A DNA stretch of 64,000 bases from Paracoccus onubensis. Its GTDB lineage: Bacteria; Pseudomonadota; Alphaproteobacteria; Rhodobacterales; Rhodobacteraceae. The notes below the pieces were generated by a model. It did not search any database and was not told the DNA's origin. It saw only the letters and a list, made by a program, of their open reading frames with translations. The DNA lies in contig NZ_QZCG01000003.1 of the NCBI RefSeq assembly GCF_003591515.1, forward strand, positions 248,001 through 312,000, read 5' to 3'. The translations under genes were made by a program, and so were the position numbers. Shown one piece after another: positions 33,714 through 43,019 of the stretch. Numbering within the stretch: the first letter of the stretch is position 1; each line of letters opens with the position of its first letter.

Positions 33714-34670
33714 TTATCCGCGCGGCGCGGCGGCACGGCGCAAACGGTCACTTATGGCCAGCCCTAAACCTTGCTGCGGGATTGGCGCGACGGCGATGCG
33801 GTCCGCGCCGGTCTTATCCGCGCGGTGCATCAGGTCAAACAGGTTCCTCGCGGCCTCCGCCAGATCGCCGGCATGGCTGAGGTTGAAGACCGCCGCCGCA
33901 GCGCCCATGCCTGTGATCGGCTCCGGGCCGAAGGCAAGCAGTACCTCGCCCGGTTCGACCTTTCGGACATTCAATCGAAGCATGGCCTTTGGCGCGTAAT
34001 GAGAACTCAATGTGCCCGGCGACAGCCTGACATCATCGCTGTTGGCCTCGATCACGGGCATATCCGTTGCCGCCGCAATGTCTTCTGCGGTCAGCGCCCC
34101 TTGACGCAGGATCGCCAACCCGGCTTCGCCTGCCCGTAGCACGGTCGATTCGACGCCCAATCTGGTCGGGCCTCCATCCACGATCAGGGAAACCCGATCC
34201 CCCAGATCCTCGGCGACATGCCGGGCGGTCGTGGGGCTGATACGTCCCGATGTATTCGCGCTTGGTGCGGCAACCGGCAGCCCCAATTCGGCAATCACCT
34301 CATGCGCAAAGCCCGCAGGCGCGCGTAACGCGGCCAGTTCCTGTCCTGCGGTAGAACTGCGGTCGATGCCGCCTTGCCGCAAGGGCAGGATCAGCGTCAG
34401 CGGGCCGGGCCAGAAGATTTCGGCCAGTTTGCGCGACACGGGGTCGAAATCCGCATATTCTTGGGCCATGGCCAGATCCGTGACATGGGAGATCAACGGG
34501 TTGCTGGACGGCCTGCCCTTCGCCGCATAAATTCGCGCGATGGCTTCGGGCGAGGTTGACAGACCCGCAAGCCCATAGACTGTTTCGGTCGGCAGAGCCA
34601 CCAGCTCATGCCGTTTCAGCGTCGCGACAGCCAGTGAAACCGCATCCTCAGAGCTGCTGTCGATGATCAT
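33714..34670 (-). CDS. L-threonylcarbamoyladenylate synthase (Sua5 type)
   Basis: A 318-residue protein with an N-terminal YrdC domain (about residues 10-200; VALPTETVYGLAGLS, KGRPSSNPLISHV, PAPSANTSGRIS-like AAPSANTSGRISPT) and a C-terminal Sua5 domain (about 235-310). It makes threonylcarbamoyl-AMP for t6A37 in tRNAs that read ANN codons. The long Sua5 form distinguishes it from short TsaC. The ATG overlaps the stop of the sugar-kinase gene as ATGA, so the two are cotranscribed. Confidence 0.93.
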   Translation of the reverse strand: MIIDSSSEDAVSLAVATLKRHELVALPTETVYGLAGLSTSPEAIARIYAAKGRPSSNPLISHVTDLAMAQEYADFDPVSRKLAEIFWPGPLTLILPLRQGGIDRSSTAGQELAALRAPAGFAHEVIAELGLPVAAPSANTSGRISPTTARHVAEDLGDRVSLIVDGGPTRLGVESTVLRAGEAGLAILRQGALTAEDIAAATDMPVIEANSDDVRLSPGTLSSHYAPKAMLRLNVRKVEPGEVLLAFGPEPITGMGAAAAVFNLSHAGDLAEAARNLFDLMHRADKTGADRIAVAPIPQQGLGLAISDRLRRAAAPRG

Positions 34671-35587
34671 TGCAGCGCCTCGACGGCTTCGGGAACCAAT
34701 GCGCCGTGATGCATGATGACCCTGCCGCTAAGCTGGTGCCCGGCGCGAATCGCCGTCTCGATATCCGCCTGTTGTATCTGGGCGGCCAAAAAGCCCGCGT
34801 TGAAACTGTCGCCCGCCGAGGTCGTATCCACCGGATTCATGCGTTTCAGGTCATCGATCACCCCTGCGCCCTGATCGCCGCCGAAATGGATCGCGCCCCC
34901 TCCTGCTTTCACGATGACCTGCCCGGTTCCCAGCTTCAGATAGCGCGCAATGGTCGCATCGGGATCGGTATCCCCGAAATATTCGCTTTCGTCGTCGAAG
35001 CTGGGCAGGATCAGGTTCGCTTCGGCGGCGACGGCCTCGATCCGGTCACACATGATGCGGGTATCGGGCCAGAGACGGGGGCGCAGATTCGGATCAAAAA
35101 TGACCCGAGTGCCTTTGGCCCGTGCCTCACGCATGGCCTGAATGAGTGTGGCCCGCCCTTCATCGGGCAGAATTGCGACCGTGATTCCCGACAGATAGGC
35201 GATTTCTGCGCTTGAAACGGCATTCGTAAGCGCCGCAGTATCCTCGGCCAGCAATCTTGCTGCGGAATTTTCGCGCCAATAGCTGAAACTGCGTTCACCA
35301 TCATGCAGCGAGATCGCATAAAGTCCGATTTCGCGGTGATCGTCGCGGCCGACATGCTCGGTGCCGACACCCTCGCTATTCAGGAAATCAACCATCATCT
35401 GCGAGAATTCGCCGGTGCCGACCCGGGTGAAATAGCTGACATGCCAATCGGATGGCAGAAGGCGGCGCAGATACCATGCCGTGTTCAGCGTATCGCCCGC
35501 AATGCCGACCTTCCAATGCCCCTGAGAATCTATCTTCGACAATTCGACCATAGCTTCGCCAATGGACAGGATCGTGGCTTCGGACAT
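34667..35587 (-). CDS. kdgK: PfkB-family sugar kinase, 2-keto-3-deoxygluconate kinase-like
   Basis: A 306-residue PfkB kinase that starts MSEATILSIGEAMVELSKI and carries the C-terminal PfkB signature NPVDTTSAGDSFNAGFLAA, with the catalytic Asp in AGDSF. The N-terminal GDTLNTAWYLRRLL and the IFDPNLRPRLW segment fit 2-keto-3-deoxygluconate kinases of the Entner-Doudoroff type. GGAGA lies upstream of the ATG at 35587; an in-frame start at 35713 has no support. Substrate by family only. Confidence 0.85.
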   Translation of the reverse strand: MSEATILSIGEAMVELSKIDSQGHWKVGIAGDTLNTAWYLRRLLPSDWHVSYFTRVGTGEFSQMMVDFLNSEGVGTEHVGRDDHREIGLYAISLHDGERSFSYWRENSAARLLAEDTAALTNAVSSAEIAYLSGITVAILPDEGRATLIQAMREARAKGTRVIFDPNLRPRLWPDTRIMCDRIEAVAAEANLILPSFDDESEYFGDTDPDATIARYLKLGTGQVIVKAGGGAIHFGGDQGAGVIDDLKRMNPVDTTSAGDSFNAGFLAAQIQQADIETAIRAGHQLSGRVIMHHGALVPEAVEALQ

Positions 35588-35948
35588 GAGTGGTCTCCGT
35601 ATTCGGGTTTTCCGGAATGCATGGCGTCTGGAATGGCGATTTACAAGCCTTACGGGGGGCCCTGATCTATGTGGCGGCATGATTGCTGTATCGGGAACCG
35701 CGCGGTCGTCCATTTGCTTGGCGATGCATAGGTAAAATTACCTAAGTAGTTTTGCGAATATACGTCCGATTCATACCTTTGTATAACCGGTTCAGTTGCC
35801 CAAGCGTAAGTGTCGAGTACCGAATGTTATCTGTCGGGCGACGGTTTAAAGAGTAACTTTGTAACGAGTCCATTGTTAATCCTGATCGTGTGAGCAGTGG
35901 GTGAGCACGCGATATCAGAGCAGATTGAAGAGAGTTGTTTTAAAATAT
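35588..35948. other. Intergenic region upstream of the sugar-kinase operon
   Basis: About 360 bases, AT-rich from 35725 to 35900, without a convincing gene. It holds a perfect palindrome at 35729-35744 and, on the plus strand, TATAAC at 35782-35787. A plus-strand transcript from there would reach the terminator at 35949-35984, so a small RNA is possible but unproven. Confidence 0.45.
35729..35744. promoter_or_regulatory. Operator-like palindrome
   Basis: TAGGTAA (35729-35735), AA, TTACCTA (35738-35744): perfect arms. It continues as CTAAGTAGTTTTGCG. It sits between the sugar-kinase start and the response-regulator end. LuxR/FixJ-type response regulators bind short dyads of this kind, so the regulator at 35998 is a candidate ligand (inference). 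Confidence 0.45.
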
Positions 35949-35989
35949 CGCCGAGGTTCGGTACAGAAATTACTGACCTCGGCGGTTTT
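35949..35989. terminator. Bidirectional Rho-independent terminator
   Basis: CGCCGAGGT (35949-35957) pairs with ACCTCGGCG (35976-35984) across an 18-base loop. A GTTTTT tract follows on the plus strand, and an ATATTTTA tract follows on the minus strand. On the minus strand it begins 14 bases after the response-regulator stop, its most likely job. Confidence 0.75.
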
Positions 35990-35997
35990 TCGGACTG

Positions 35998-36609
35998 CTA
36001 TCTGATCAATGCCATCAGTTCAACGACCGAGCATACACCCAGTTTTTCAAGTATCCGCGCGCGGTGGTTGTCCACGGTTCGCGGGCTGATATTCAGATGC
36101 CGCCCGATCTCCTTGCTTGAAACCTCAGACGGGCGTGAGATCATGTGATCGACGATTTCACGCTCGCGCGGGGTCAGCCGCGAAAAACGTTCTTGCAGGG
36201 CGCGGGTTTTCCGGTTGTCGGCATGCATGCTTTTGGCAATCGAAAGAGCGCTGTGTATACAATCCATCAATTCCGACTGGCGAAATGGTTTTTCAAGAAA
36301 ATCGATGGCGCCGCCTTTCATCGCCTGAACAGATTCAGGAATGCCGCCATGCCCGGTGATGAAAATGATCGGAGTCGAATAACCGTTCGCAGTCAGATGC
36401 TTCTGAAGTTCCAGCCCGGTCATATCGGGCATTCCCTGATCCAATATCAGGCAGGCAATCCGGTCCCGGTCGTAGCTTTCAAGAAATTCGGCAGCGGTAG
36501 CAAAGCCTTCGGCCTCATAACCACGGATACGCATCGCTCTTAGCAGTGAAGATCTGATGTCGGCGTCATCATCGACGATATATATCAACTGGGATGCATC
36601 AACTGTCAT
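35998..36609 (-). CDS. FixJ/LuxR-type response regulator
   Basis: A 203-residue response regulator. The receiver domain covers residues 1-125, with the acidic pocket DDD at 13-15 and the phosphoacceptor Asp57 in LILDQGMPDM. A LuxR-type helix-turn-helix lies at about 135-200 (LTPREREIVDHMISR, SKEIGRHLNISPRTVDNHRA). It follows the histidine kinase gene by 67 bases on the same strand, so they form a two-component pair. Target genes are unknown. Confidence 0.93.
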   Translation of the reverse strand: MTVDASQLIYIVDDDADIRSSLLRAMRIRGYEAEGFATAAEFLESYDRDRIACLILDQGMPDMTGLELQKHLTANGYSTPIIFITGHGGIPESVQAMKGGAIDFLEKPFRQSELMDCIHSALSIAKSMHADNRKTRALQERFSRLTPREREIVDHMISRPSEVSSKEIGRHLNISPRTVDNHRARILEKLGVCSVVELMALIR

Positions 36610-36676
36610 CTCTTCCCATCCTGCAGCAATGATCCGATCTGCGAGGCACTATTTACAATATTGTCGATTACACGGT

Positions 36677-39034
36677 TCAGAGATCTGGTGCCAGCCTATC
36701 GCATTCATTCGTTAATTCGCCGATCCCACGCTGCGGAACAGGCAATGTAAAACAGAAACGCGCGCCATCCGTATAAGTTGCGTCCTGCCACAATTTGCCG
36801 CCATTTGCCTCGATCATCGTACGGCAAATTGACAGGCCAAGCCCCATCCCGTTCGGTTTGGTGGTCTCGAATTCCGAGAAGAGTTCGATGCCCGGATCGA
36901 TCCCCGGTCCGTCATCCTCGACGGTAACCGCCAGTGTCCCGTCCTGTTGGCGTGCCGTGACCGTTACACTTCGATTGGCAAGGTTGTTTTCGCCAATGGC
37001 CTCGACCGCGTTTCTCAGCAGATTCACGATGACCTGCGCAATCTGAATGCGATTGGCGCTGACCGGAGGAAGTCCGTTGGTTTGGACCCGAATGCTTACG
37101 CCTGCCTCGGTTGCCTCGGGCTGGACGAGACGTCTGGATTGTTCGATCAGTTCGGCGATATCGAATTTCGTAAAGTTTGAGGCATCCTTCATGATGAAAC
37201 CGCGCAAGGCCCGAATGATGTCGCCTGCGCGAATGGATTGCTGTTCGACTTCCGTCAGGATTTCCCGCAACTCGACAGGTATTTCCTTCATCGATTCCAG
37301 GATCAGCAGCGCCGAGTCCATATTTTGAGCGATGGCGGCCAATGGCTGGTTCAGTTCATGGGCCAGACCCGCAGCCATTTGTCCCAAAGTATGCCCTCGC
37401 GACAGATGAATAAGATCGCGATTCAAGCGCGCGATCTGCTTTTCCCGCGCCTTGCTTTCCGTGATGTCGTCCAATGTGACCACCGCGTGCAGTGGATCAC
37501 CGTTATAATCGCGGATCAGAATGGCATTGACCGCGATATCGATAGTCTGCCCGTCCTTGCGAATGAAGCGGACATCATGGCGCGTCGCCGAACCGTCACT
37601 GGTCGAGAAGAAATCCGGGCTGATATGTGAGCGATCATCCGGATGGATCAGGTCTGTATAGTGCATCGCTTTCACGTCCCGCAGATCATAACCGGTAAGT
37701 TCACAGAATTTCGCATTTACCTTGAGCAGGTCGCCGGTTTTCGGGGCGGTCTGGGCCATTGCCCGTGATGAAAGATCGAAAGTCTGGCCATATTCGGCTT
37801 CGGTTTTCTTGCGGGCCACGATCTCCTGCATCAGCGTTTCATTGGCGTTTGCCAGCTCCTTATAGGTTTTCGGAGCCGGTTCGGTCGCGTCGATCTCTCC
37901 CTGCGCGATCAATGCCGAGCGGATCGCGAATGCGCGCACTGGCCGATGGATGTAATTCGCAAGCGCCAGTCCCGCCACACCAGTCAGGATCGCGACCATG
38001 ACGGCGATCCAGATGCTGGTCGTCCGGTTATCCTTCAGCCCGCCGATAAAATCCAGTTCAGGCGCATAGACGGCAACGGTCCAGGGCAGATCGTCATCGA
38101 TGATCTGCGTGAATGTCGAAATATAGGTTTCGCCACCATACTCGAATTTGGAAAAACGCTCGCGGCCCTGGGCTGCTTCGATGCCGCTTCCCAGCCACGA
38201 GAATGCTTCCCGCGCGATTCCGTCATCGAATTCGCGGATATTGGGAAACCGTACGGTGCCATCCTGATCCTGGGTTTTCAGAAGCTCGCTGTTGGGGTGG
38301 GCGATGACGTCGCCATTGTGATTGATGATCAGGGCTTTACCGGTCTCGCCGATCCTCAATTGTGCCAGAAATTCGGATATGCTGCTGATTTCAATATCGA
38401 CACCGACGACCCCGCGAACGCCCCCGTCAGGATTCCGGACGGGGGCGGCCAGGGTGATGCCGGGCTGCTGTGCGGTGAAAAAGATATATGGATCGGTCCA
38501 GACCGTGGTCAGAGCCATTTCCGCACGCTGATACCAGTTGCGATCCCTGGGATCGAAGGTGTCGGTCGGGTCGACCTTGCTTGTGACCAGTGAGAAATCG
38601 TCGTTTCGCCAGAAATGTTCGCTATGGCGTTTTCCGTCCTTGACGGTGATGATCTTGGTTCGGTAGGGAGCCGGGCCGGAATCGCGCATGACAAAGACGA
38701 AGCAGCCATCCTCCAGCCCGAAATAAAGGGCCGAGAATTGGGGTGTGACCTTGAGTTGCTGAAACAGGAAGCGTTCGAGCAGTTGGAGGTTGTCGCTGCC
38801 GAGGATCCGCATTTCGGACAGGCCGGCCGCAAATTCCGCCGCGCTGCGGGCCGGGTGCAGGAAACCCTTGGAATGTTCGGTGGCGTTGGTGCCGACATCG
38901 CCAAGGATCAGCCTTGCATGGTTCAGCATCGCCCTTTCGGACGTGACATAAGAGGTGAACACGACGGCAAGTACGGCGACAAGCTGAAGACCTGCCAGGC
39001 CGATCGCCAACACTGCTCCTAGCGAGATTTTCAT
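36677..39034 (-). CDS. Cache-PAS sensor histidine kinase
   Basis: A 785-residue membrane sensor. TM1 is at residues 5-28, a large periplasmic cache domain at about 35-335 (RDRNWYQRAEMALTTVWTDP is typical), and TM2 at 340-360. A linker and a PAS domain follow at about 420-525. The H-box AAGLAHELNQPLAAIAQ carries His558; N-box LLRNAVEA and G-boxes DDGPGID and GMGLGLSIC complete the kinase. Cache domains of this type often sense small organic acids or amino acids, so the layout resembles DctB, but the ligand is unknown. The ATG at 39034 gives the first helix; earlier in-frame starts are unsupported. Confidence 0.93.
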   Translation of the reverse strand: MKISLGAVLAIGLAGLQLVAVLAVVFTSYVTSERAMLNHARLILGDVGTNATEHSKGFLHPARSAAEFAAGLSEMRILGSDNLQLLERFLFQQLKVTPQFSALYFGLEDGCFVFVMRDSGPAPYRTKIITVKDGKRHSEHFWRNDDFSLVTSKVDPTDTFDPRDRNWYQRAEMALTTVWTDPYIFFTAQQPGITLAAPVRNPDGGVRGVVGVDIEISSISEFLAQLRIGETGKALIINHNGDVIAHPNSELLKTQDQDGTVRFPNIREFDDGIAREAFSWLGSGIEAAQGRERFSKFEYGGETYISTFTQIIDDDLPWTVAVYAPELDFIGGLKDNRTTSIWIAVMVAILTGVAGLALANYIHRPVRAFAIRSALIAQGEIDATEPAPKTYKELANANETLMQEIVARKKTEAEYGQTFDLSSRAMAQTAPKTGDLLKVNAKFCELTGYDLRDVKAMHYTDLIHPDDRSHISPDFFSTSDGSATRHDVRFIRKDGQTIDIAVNAILIRDYNGDPLHAVVTLDDITESKAREKQIARLNRDLIHLSRGHTLGQMAAGLAHELNQPLAAIAQNMDSALLILESMKEIPVELREILTEVEQQSIRAGDIIRALRGFIMKDASNFTKFDIAELIEQSRRLVQPEATEAGVSIRVQTNGLPPVSANRIQIAQVIVNLLRNAVEAIGENNLANRSVTVTARQQDGTLAVTVEDDGPGIDPGIELFSEFETTKPNGMGLGLSICRTMIEANGGKLWQDATYTDGARFCFTLPVPQRGIGELTNECDRLAPDL

Positions 39035-39229
39035 GGTCAGATTTCCGGTTGCGAGGCAAATGACAATCGTGAAATTAAGCTGACGCACATTACTGCAATG
39101 TAAGGGCGGGGCCAAGAACGGTGCGGAATGTGGTGGAGTTTCCGTTGCGGCGGGTCCGGATCGGATGCAGATAGTCGCCGAGGAGGAGCTCTGACCCGAC
39201 AGGCGAAGAAATGAGGAAGGTCTCAAAAC

Positions 39230-42097
39230 TCACAGCAGGAAGTCATCTGCGGTCAGGGCGATGCGTCCGTTCAGGATGATCCGCAGATCCGCCCTTCCAT
39301 CACCATCCAGATCCGCGGCGACATGGGTTTCGCGCGCATGGTATCCCCATCTCACCTGATCATCGCCGCGAAAGACCCGGCGGCCGATAAAGGCCAGGTT
39401 CAGGGTGGACATATCCAGGAAATCCTGTCCCGGCAGGAAATCCTCGATGGTGTCAGGTGCATGAAAGGGGCTGGTGACCGCGGATGTGAACCGAAAGACA
39501 TCGCTGCCGGCGCCACCGGTCAAGTTGTCTGATCCCACCCCTCCGATCAGGGTGTCCTCGCCATAGCCGCCAGATATGATATCCTGTCCTATGCGACCGC
39601 TGAGCCGGTCGTTTCCCGCGTGTCCGTGAAGATGATCGCGGCCTTTGTCGCCATCAAGAATATCTCTGCCGATTCCCCCGGAAAGCGTATCATTCATCAC
39701 ACCTCCGAAAAGTGAATCGTGGCCCTTGCCTCCTTCAAGAACATTATTTCCGCCGCCACCGAACAGCAGGTCGTCATGGATGCCGCCAAACAGCGTATCG
39801 CTGCCCATGCCTCCGCTCAGGCGGTCCGGTCCCTGATTGCCGAACAGCATATCTTGGCCTGCAGCTCCTTCAAGCCTGTCCCCCCGGATGCCGCCAAAGA
39901 GGGAATCGTTGCCACCGCCACCCTGAAGCAGATCCACGCCCAGAAGGCCAAGAAGACGATCGTCTCCCTCCCCGCCCGTCAATGAATCCCGGCCGCTGCC
40001 GCCAAGCAGACTGTCGGGACCCGAGCCGCCAGCAACAACATCATGCCCCGGCCCACCCATGATCGTATCTCTCATTTCCCCGCCGTTAAGCGTATCATTG
40101 CCGTCGCCTCCGTCGAGATGATCCCGGCCGGTGCCGCCAAGGACCAGATCGGGACCGGAACCGCCAAATGCGCGGTCGTCGCCGATCCCCGCATTCAGGG
40201 TATCCTGACCGCGGAGTCCGTGAAGAATATCGTTCATGTCTTCGCCGTGCAGCAGATCGGCACCACTGCCGGCAAACAATCTGTCCTGCCCATATCCGCC
40301 ATAGATACGATCCTGCCCTTCGCCGCCCCGCAGAACATCGTCGCCGATATTGCCGAAAATCAGATCGTTCCCGGTTTCACCCGTCAGTTCATCCGCGCCG
40401 CCATGCCCGAAGATGGTATCGTTGCCGCCACCGGCGGACACGGTATCGTCGCCCCGGCCTGCGCCGAAGATGTCAGGGCCCGTTCCCCCGGACAGAACGT
40501 CCGAATCCGGGGTGCCGATGATATGTTCGCCTGTGTCCGAGGGTGGAGGGGCGGGAATGAGTTCGTCCAATTCCAATGCCGGCGGGTTGTAATGGGTGAT
40601 CGGAAACAGATCATTCGTGAAGTCGGATTCGGTCAGCCTGCGGCCATTATGGGTAAAGATATCGATGCGTGTGTCGTGAAATCGCAAGCTGATGCCGCCA
40701 TCAAATTCATGGAACCGGATCTGGTAAAGGCTGCGGATCATACCCAATTGGCTGAGATCAAGCTGATCCCGGCCAAATTCGAAATCGCTGATCACGATGC
40801 GGCCATTGATATTGCGGGGAACGAATATATCCTCGCCGGGGCCTCCCGATAGCCGGATTCCCGCATGTCGGGCGATCAGGATATCGTCGCCTTGCTCGCC
40901 CCGGATCACCCGGTTCGTGGACAGACTCAGCAGCATATCGTTATGGGAACTGCCCGTGACCTGCATTGCCTGCCATGCTCCGGTTATTCCGATCGTTCCG
41001 GGATCAAAGGAAAGCTGCGTGATTCCGGTTTCGGATGTAGAGCTGGCAAACAGTGCGATCCTGCCGTCAATGACCGCCGTTTCGATATCGGCCAGATCCG
41101 AAAGAACCATCTCGAAACTGTCCGAGATGCTGCGCAAATGCAAAAGCTTGCCGTCGGGCTGCAGAGTGAAAACGGTAATTCCACCATCGGTCCCGCCGGC
41201 GAAGATGAAGGATCGGCCCTGAAATGACACGACGTCGAATGCCGAGATCGATTGAAAATTGGTAAACCCCTCATCGATGACATGATCCGTGGGAACGAGC
41301 ACGCCATTCGCGGGCAGCCGGAATACCGTCAGGCTGGAGCTGCCCGGCGAGGCAAGAATGATATAGGTTCTTCCGGCGAGTTCGACTGCGCCAAGATCGG
41401 CAGGCACCGAGTAGCCCGTTCCCAGACGGCTGTAATGCAGGTTCGAATCCAGAATTTCACCGGCTTCCGTGATCTGATGAGTCGAAATGAATTCCCCCAG
41501 TCCCGAAATCGCGACCAGAAAGCGATTTTCGCCCGCCATTGTGTCGATGACCCGGTCCAGAATGCTTTGTGCCGAGAAATGCGGAGAAGAGAACGAATAT
41601 TCGTGCACGCGCACGAGACCCTTTCCCTTGTCGGTGTGAAAAATGCTCAGCGAAAGGCTGTCCTGAGGCGATGCGTAGATGAGACTATCGTCCGATGTGG
41701 GAATTTGCCCCAGCGAAGCCAGCCTGTCACCGATCACGTCCTGCGGAAAGATCGTGCGGAAACCCGTCATGCTGCCGTTTTCCCGAACGCCCATTCCAAG
41801 ATGTTCTGCCCCGCCGAGATGGGACTGATGCAGATAGGTCTGTGTTCCAAAGTGGAGAACGGCGAGTTCGGGTGAACGCTGATAGGTGAAATCCGACTGG
41901 AATCCCCATCCCGAGCGTTGTTCCAGCGGGTGGTCCGGCCCGGAGACGGCGTAGATCGACAGGCCGCCGCCGATCAATTCCGATGCGGCGGCCAACAGAT
42001 GTCGTCCGTTCACGGTCACAAGTTCCAGATCAGCAAGCGCAGTCTGCCAGTAACCCCAGCCGCGCTGAAATGTGGTGACATGCCGGTAATCGAGCAT
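39230..42097 (-). CDS. RTX calcium-binding protein with propeller-like N-terminal half
   Basis: A 955-residue protein. About residues 524-872 are tandem nine-residue RTX repeats (GGxGxDxLx; for example GGTGRDHLDGGDGNDTLNGG). These bind calcium and direct type I secretion. The C-terminus (APDTIEDFLPGQDFLDMSTL, AADLDGDGRADLRI) resembles a serralysin-type end and signal. Residues 20-370 contain several similar 60-residue units with an LELVTVNGRHLLAA or AVELAGRTYIILAS strand, suggesting a beta-propeller. No protease HExxH motif is visible. No type I secretion genes are adjacent. Likely an extracellular or surface protein. Confidence 0.88.
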   Translation of the reverse strand: MLDYRHVTTFQRGWGYWQTALADLELVTVNGRHLLAAASELIGGGLSIYAVSGPDHPLEQRSGWGFQSDFTYQRSPELAVLHFGTQTYLHQSHLGGAEHLGMGVRENGSMTGFRTIFPQDVIGDRLASLGQIPTSDDSLIYASPQDSLSLSIFHTDKGKGLVRVHEYSFSSPHFSAQSILDRVIDTMAGENRFLVAISGLGEFISTHQITEAGEILDSNLHYSRLGTGYSVPADLGAVELAGRTYIILASPGSSSLTVFRLPANGVLVPTDHVIDEGFTNFQSISAFDVVSFQGRSFIFAGGTDGGITVFTLQPDGKLLHLRSISDSFEMVLSDLADIETAVIDGRIALFASSTSETGITQLSFDPGTIGITGAWQAMQVTGSSHNDMLLSLSTNRVIRGEQGDDILIARHAGIRLSGGPGEDIFVPRNINGRIVISDFEFGRDQLDLSQLGMIRSLYQIRFHEFDGGISLRFHDTRIDIFTHNGRRLTESDFTNDLFPITHYNPPALELDELIPAPPPSDTGEHIIGTPDSDVLSGGTGPDIFGAGRGDDTVSAGGGNDTIFGHGGADELTGETGNDLIFGNIGDDVLRGGEGQDRIYGGYGQDRLFAGSGADLLHGEDMNDILHGLRGQDTLNAGIGDDRAFGGSGPDLVLGGTGRDHLDGGDGNDTLNGGEMRDTIMGGPGHDVVAGGSGPDSLLGGSGRDSLTGGEGDDRLLGLLGVDLLQGGGGNDSLFGGIRGDRLEGAAGQDMLFGNQGPDRLSGGMGSDTLFGGIHDDLLFGGGGNNVLEGGKGHDSLFGGVMNDTLSGGIGRDILDGDKGRDHLHGHAGNDRLSGRIGQDIISGGYGEDTLIGGVGSDNLTGGAGSDVFRFTSAVTSPFHAPDTIEDFLPGQDFLDMSTLNLAFIGRRVFRGDDQVRWGYHARETHVAADLDGDGRADLRIILNGRIALTADDFLL
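39484..40528 (-). repeat. Internal RTX repeat array in the coding sequence
   Basis: Tandem 27-base units inside the RTX gene, each encoding one nonapeptide. They are divergent at the DNA level, so recent expansion is not evident. Confidence 0.85.
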
Positions 42098-42240
42098 TAC
42101 GGACCCCTGATCGTTCGGATGCCGAAGATTCCGGCCCGCTGATCAAGGCATGGATCGCTATCGGAATGCACCAGAATAGAACCGGGCATTTTAGGCAAAT
42201 CCCTAATATGCCAGGTCCTGACGGTGCGAAGGCGATCCGG

Positions 42241-42981
42241 TTACGGATCGAACCCCAATGGACCGAAGATAATGATGCCGGGTTGAGTCACATTGGCTCC
42301 CTCCAGCAGCTTCGCCAGATCGCCAATGGTGGTGCGGATCAGGCGCTGCTGAGGATGGCCCACCGATTCAGCGAACAGGGCCGGGGTCGTCTCGTCCAGC
42401 CCATGCTTTTGCAGGCCCGCAGCCAGCGCAGGAAAATTCCGCTGTCCCATGAAAACCACGGTGGTGGCATGCGGATCGGCAATGGCTGCCCAGTTGATAT
42501 CGCCGGGCAGACCGCCCGTCACATCCGCGCCGGTCAGGAATTGCAGGCGCCTTGCCGTCAGCCTGCGGGTCAGGGGAAGATCCGCCGCGGCGGCGGCGGC
42601 GCTGGCCGAGGTGACGCCGGGAATGATCTCGAACGGGATGGCCGCATCCACAAGCGCGATCAGTTCCTCTTCCAGCCTGCCGAAGATTCCCGCATCGCCG
42701 GATTTCAGCCTGACGACCCGGCGCCCCTGCCGTGCATGCTCGACCAACAGGGCGTTGACATGCTCTTGCCGGGCCGAGGGCCGGCCGGCGCGCTTTCCGA
42801 CCGGAATCAGCTCGGCATTCGGCCCGGCATGATCCAGAACCGGCCCGGAGGCGAGCGCGTCGTACAGCACTGCATCCGCCTCTGCCAGGCGCCGGGCGGC
42901 CTTCAGCGTCAGCAGTTCCGGATCTCCGGGTCCGGCCGATACGAGAGATACGAAGCCAGTCTGATGCGGTTGCTCGGTCAC
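42241..42981 (-). CDS. cobA: Uroporphyrinogen-III C-methyltransferase
   Basis: A 246-residue SUMT of the stand-alone type. SAM-binding motifs are present: VSAGPGDPELLTLKAARRL near the N-terminus, VVRLKSGDAGIFGRLEEE, EIIPGVTSASAAAAAADLPL and VVFMGQ. It makes precorrin-2 for sirohaem or cobalamin. The start is a GTG at 42981 with GGAAA upstream. It lies 38 bases after mobA on the same strand, so the two are likely cotranscribed. Confidence 0.93.
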   Translation of the reverse strand: MTEQPHQTGFVSLVSAGPGDPELLTLKAARRLAEADAVLYDALASGPVLDHAGPNAELIPVGKRAGRPSARQEHVNALLVEHARQGRRVVRLKSGDAGIFGRLEEELIALVDAAIPFEIIPGVTSASAAAAAADLPLTRRLTARRLQFLTGADVTGGLPGDINWAAIADPHATTVVFMGQRNFPALAAGLQKHGLDETTPALFAESVGHPQQRLIRTTIGDLAKLLEGANVTQPGIIIFGPLGFDP

Positions 42982-43019
42982 GATATGGTTTCCGGATTGC
43001 GGCGGAGAGCTCTGCTATA

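Noticed and set aside
39484..40528. Regular repeats that could suggest a CRISPR array
   Set aside because: The 27-base period encodes RTX nonapeptides in one long frame; there are no identical repeats with unique spacers.
40043..40852. 269-residue plus-strand frame opposite the RTX gene
   Set aside because: It is antisense to RTX repeats, whose biased composition keeps the opposite strand free of stops.
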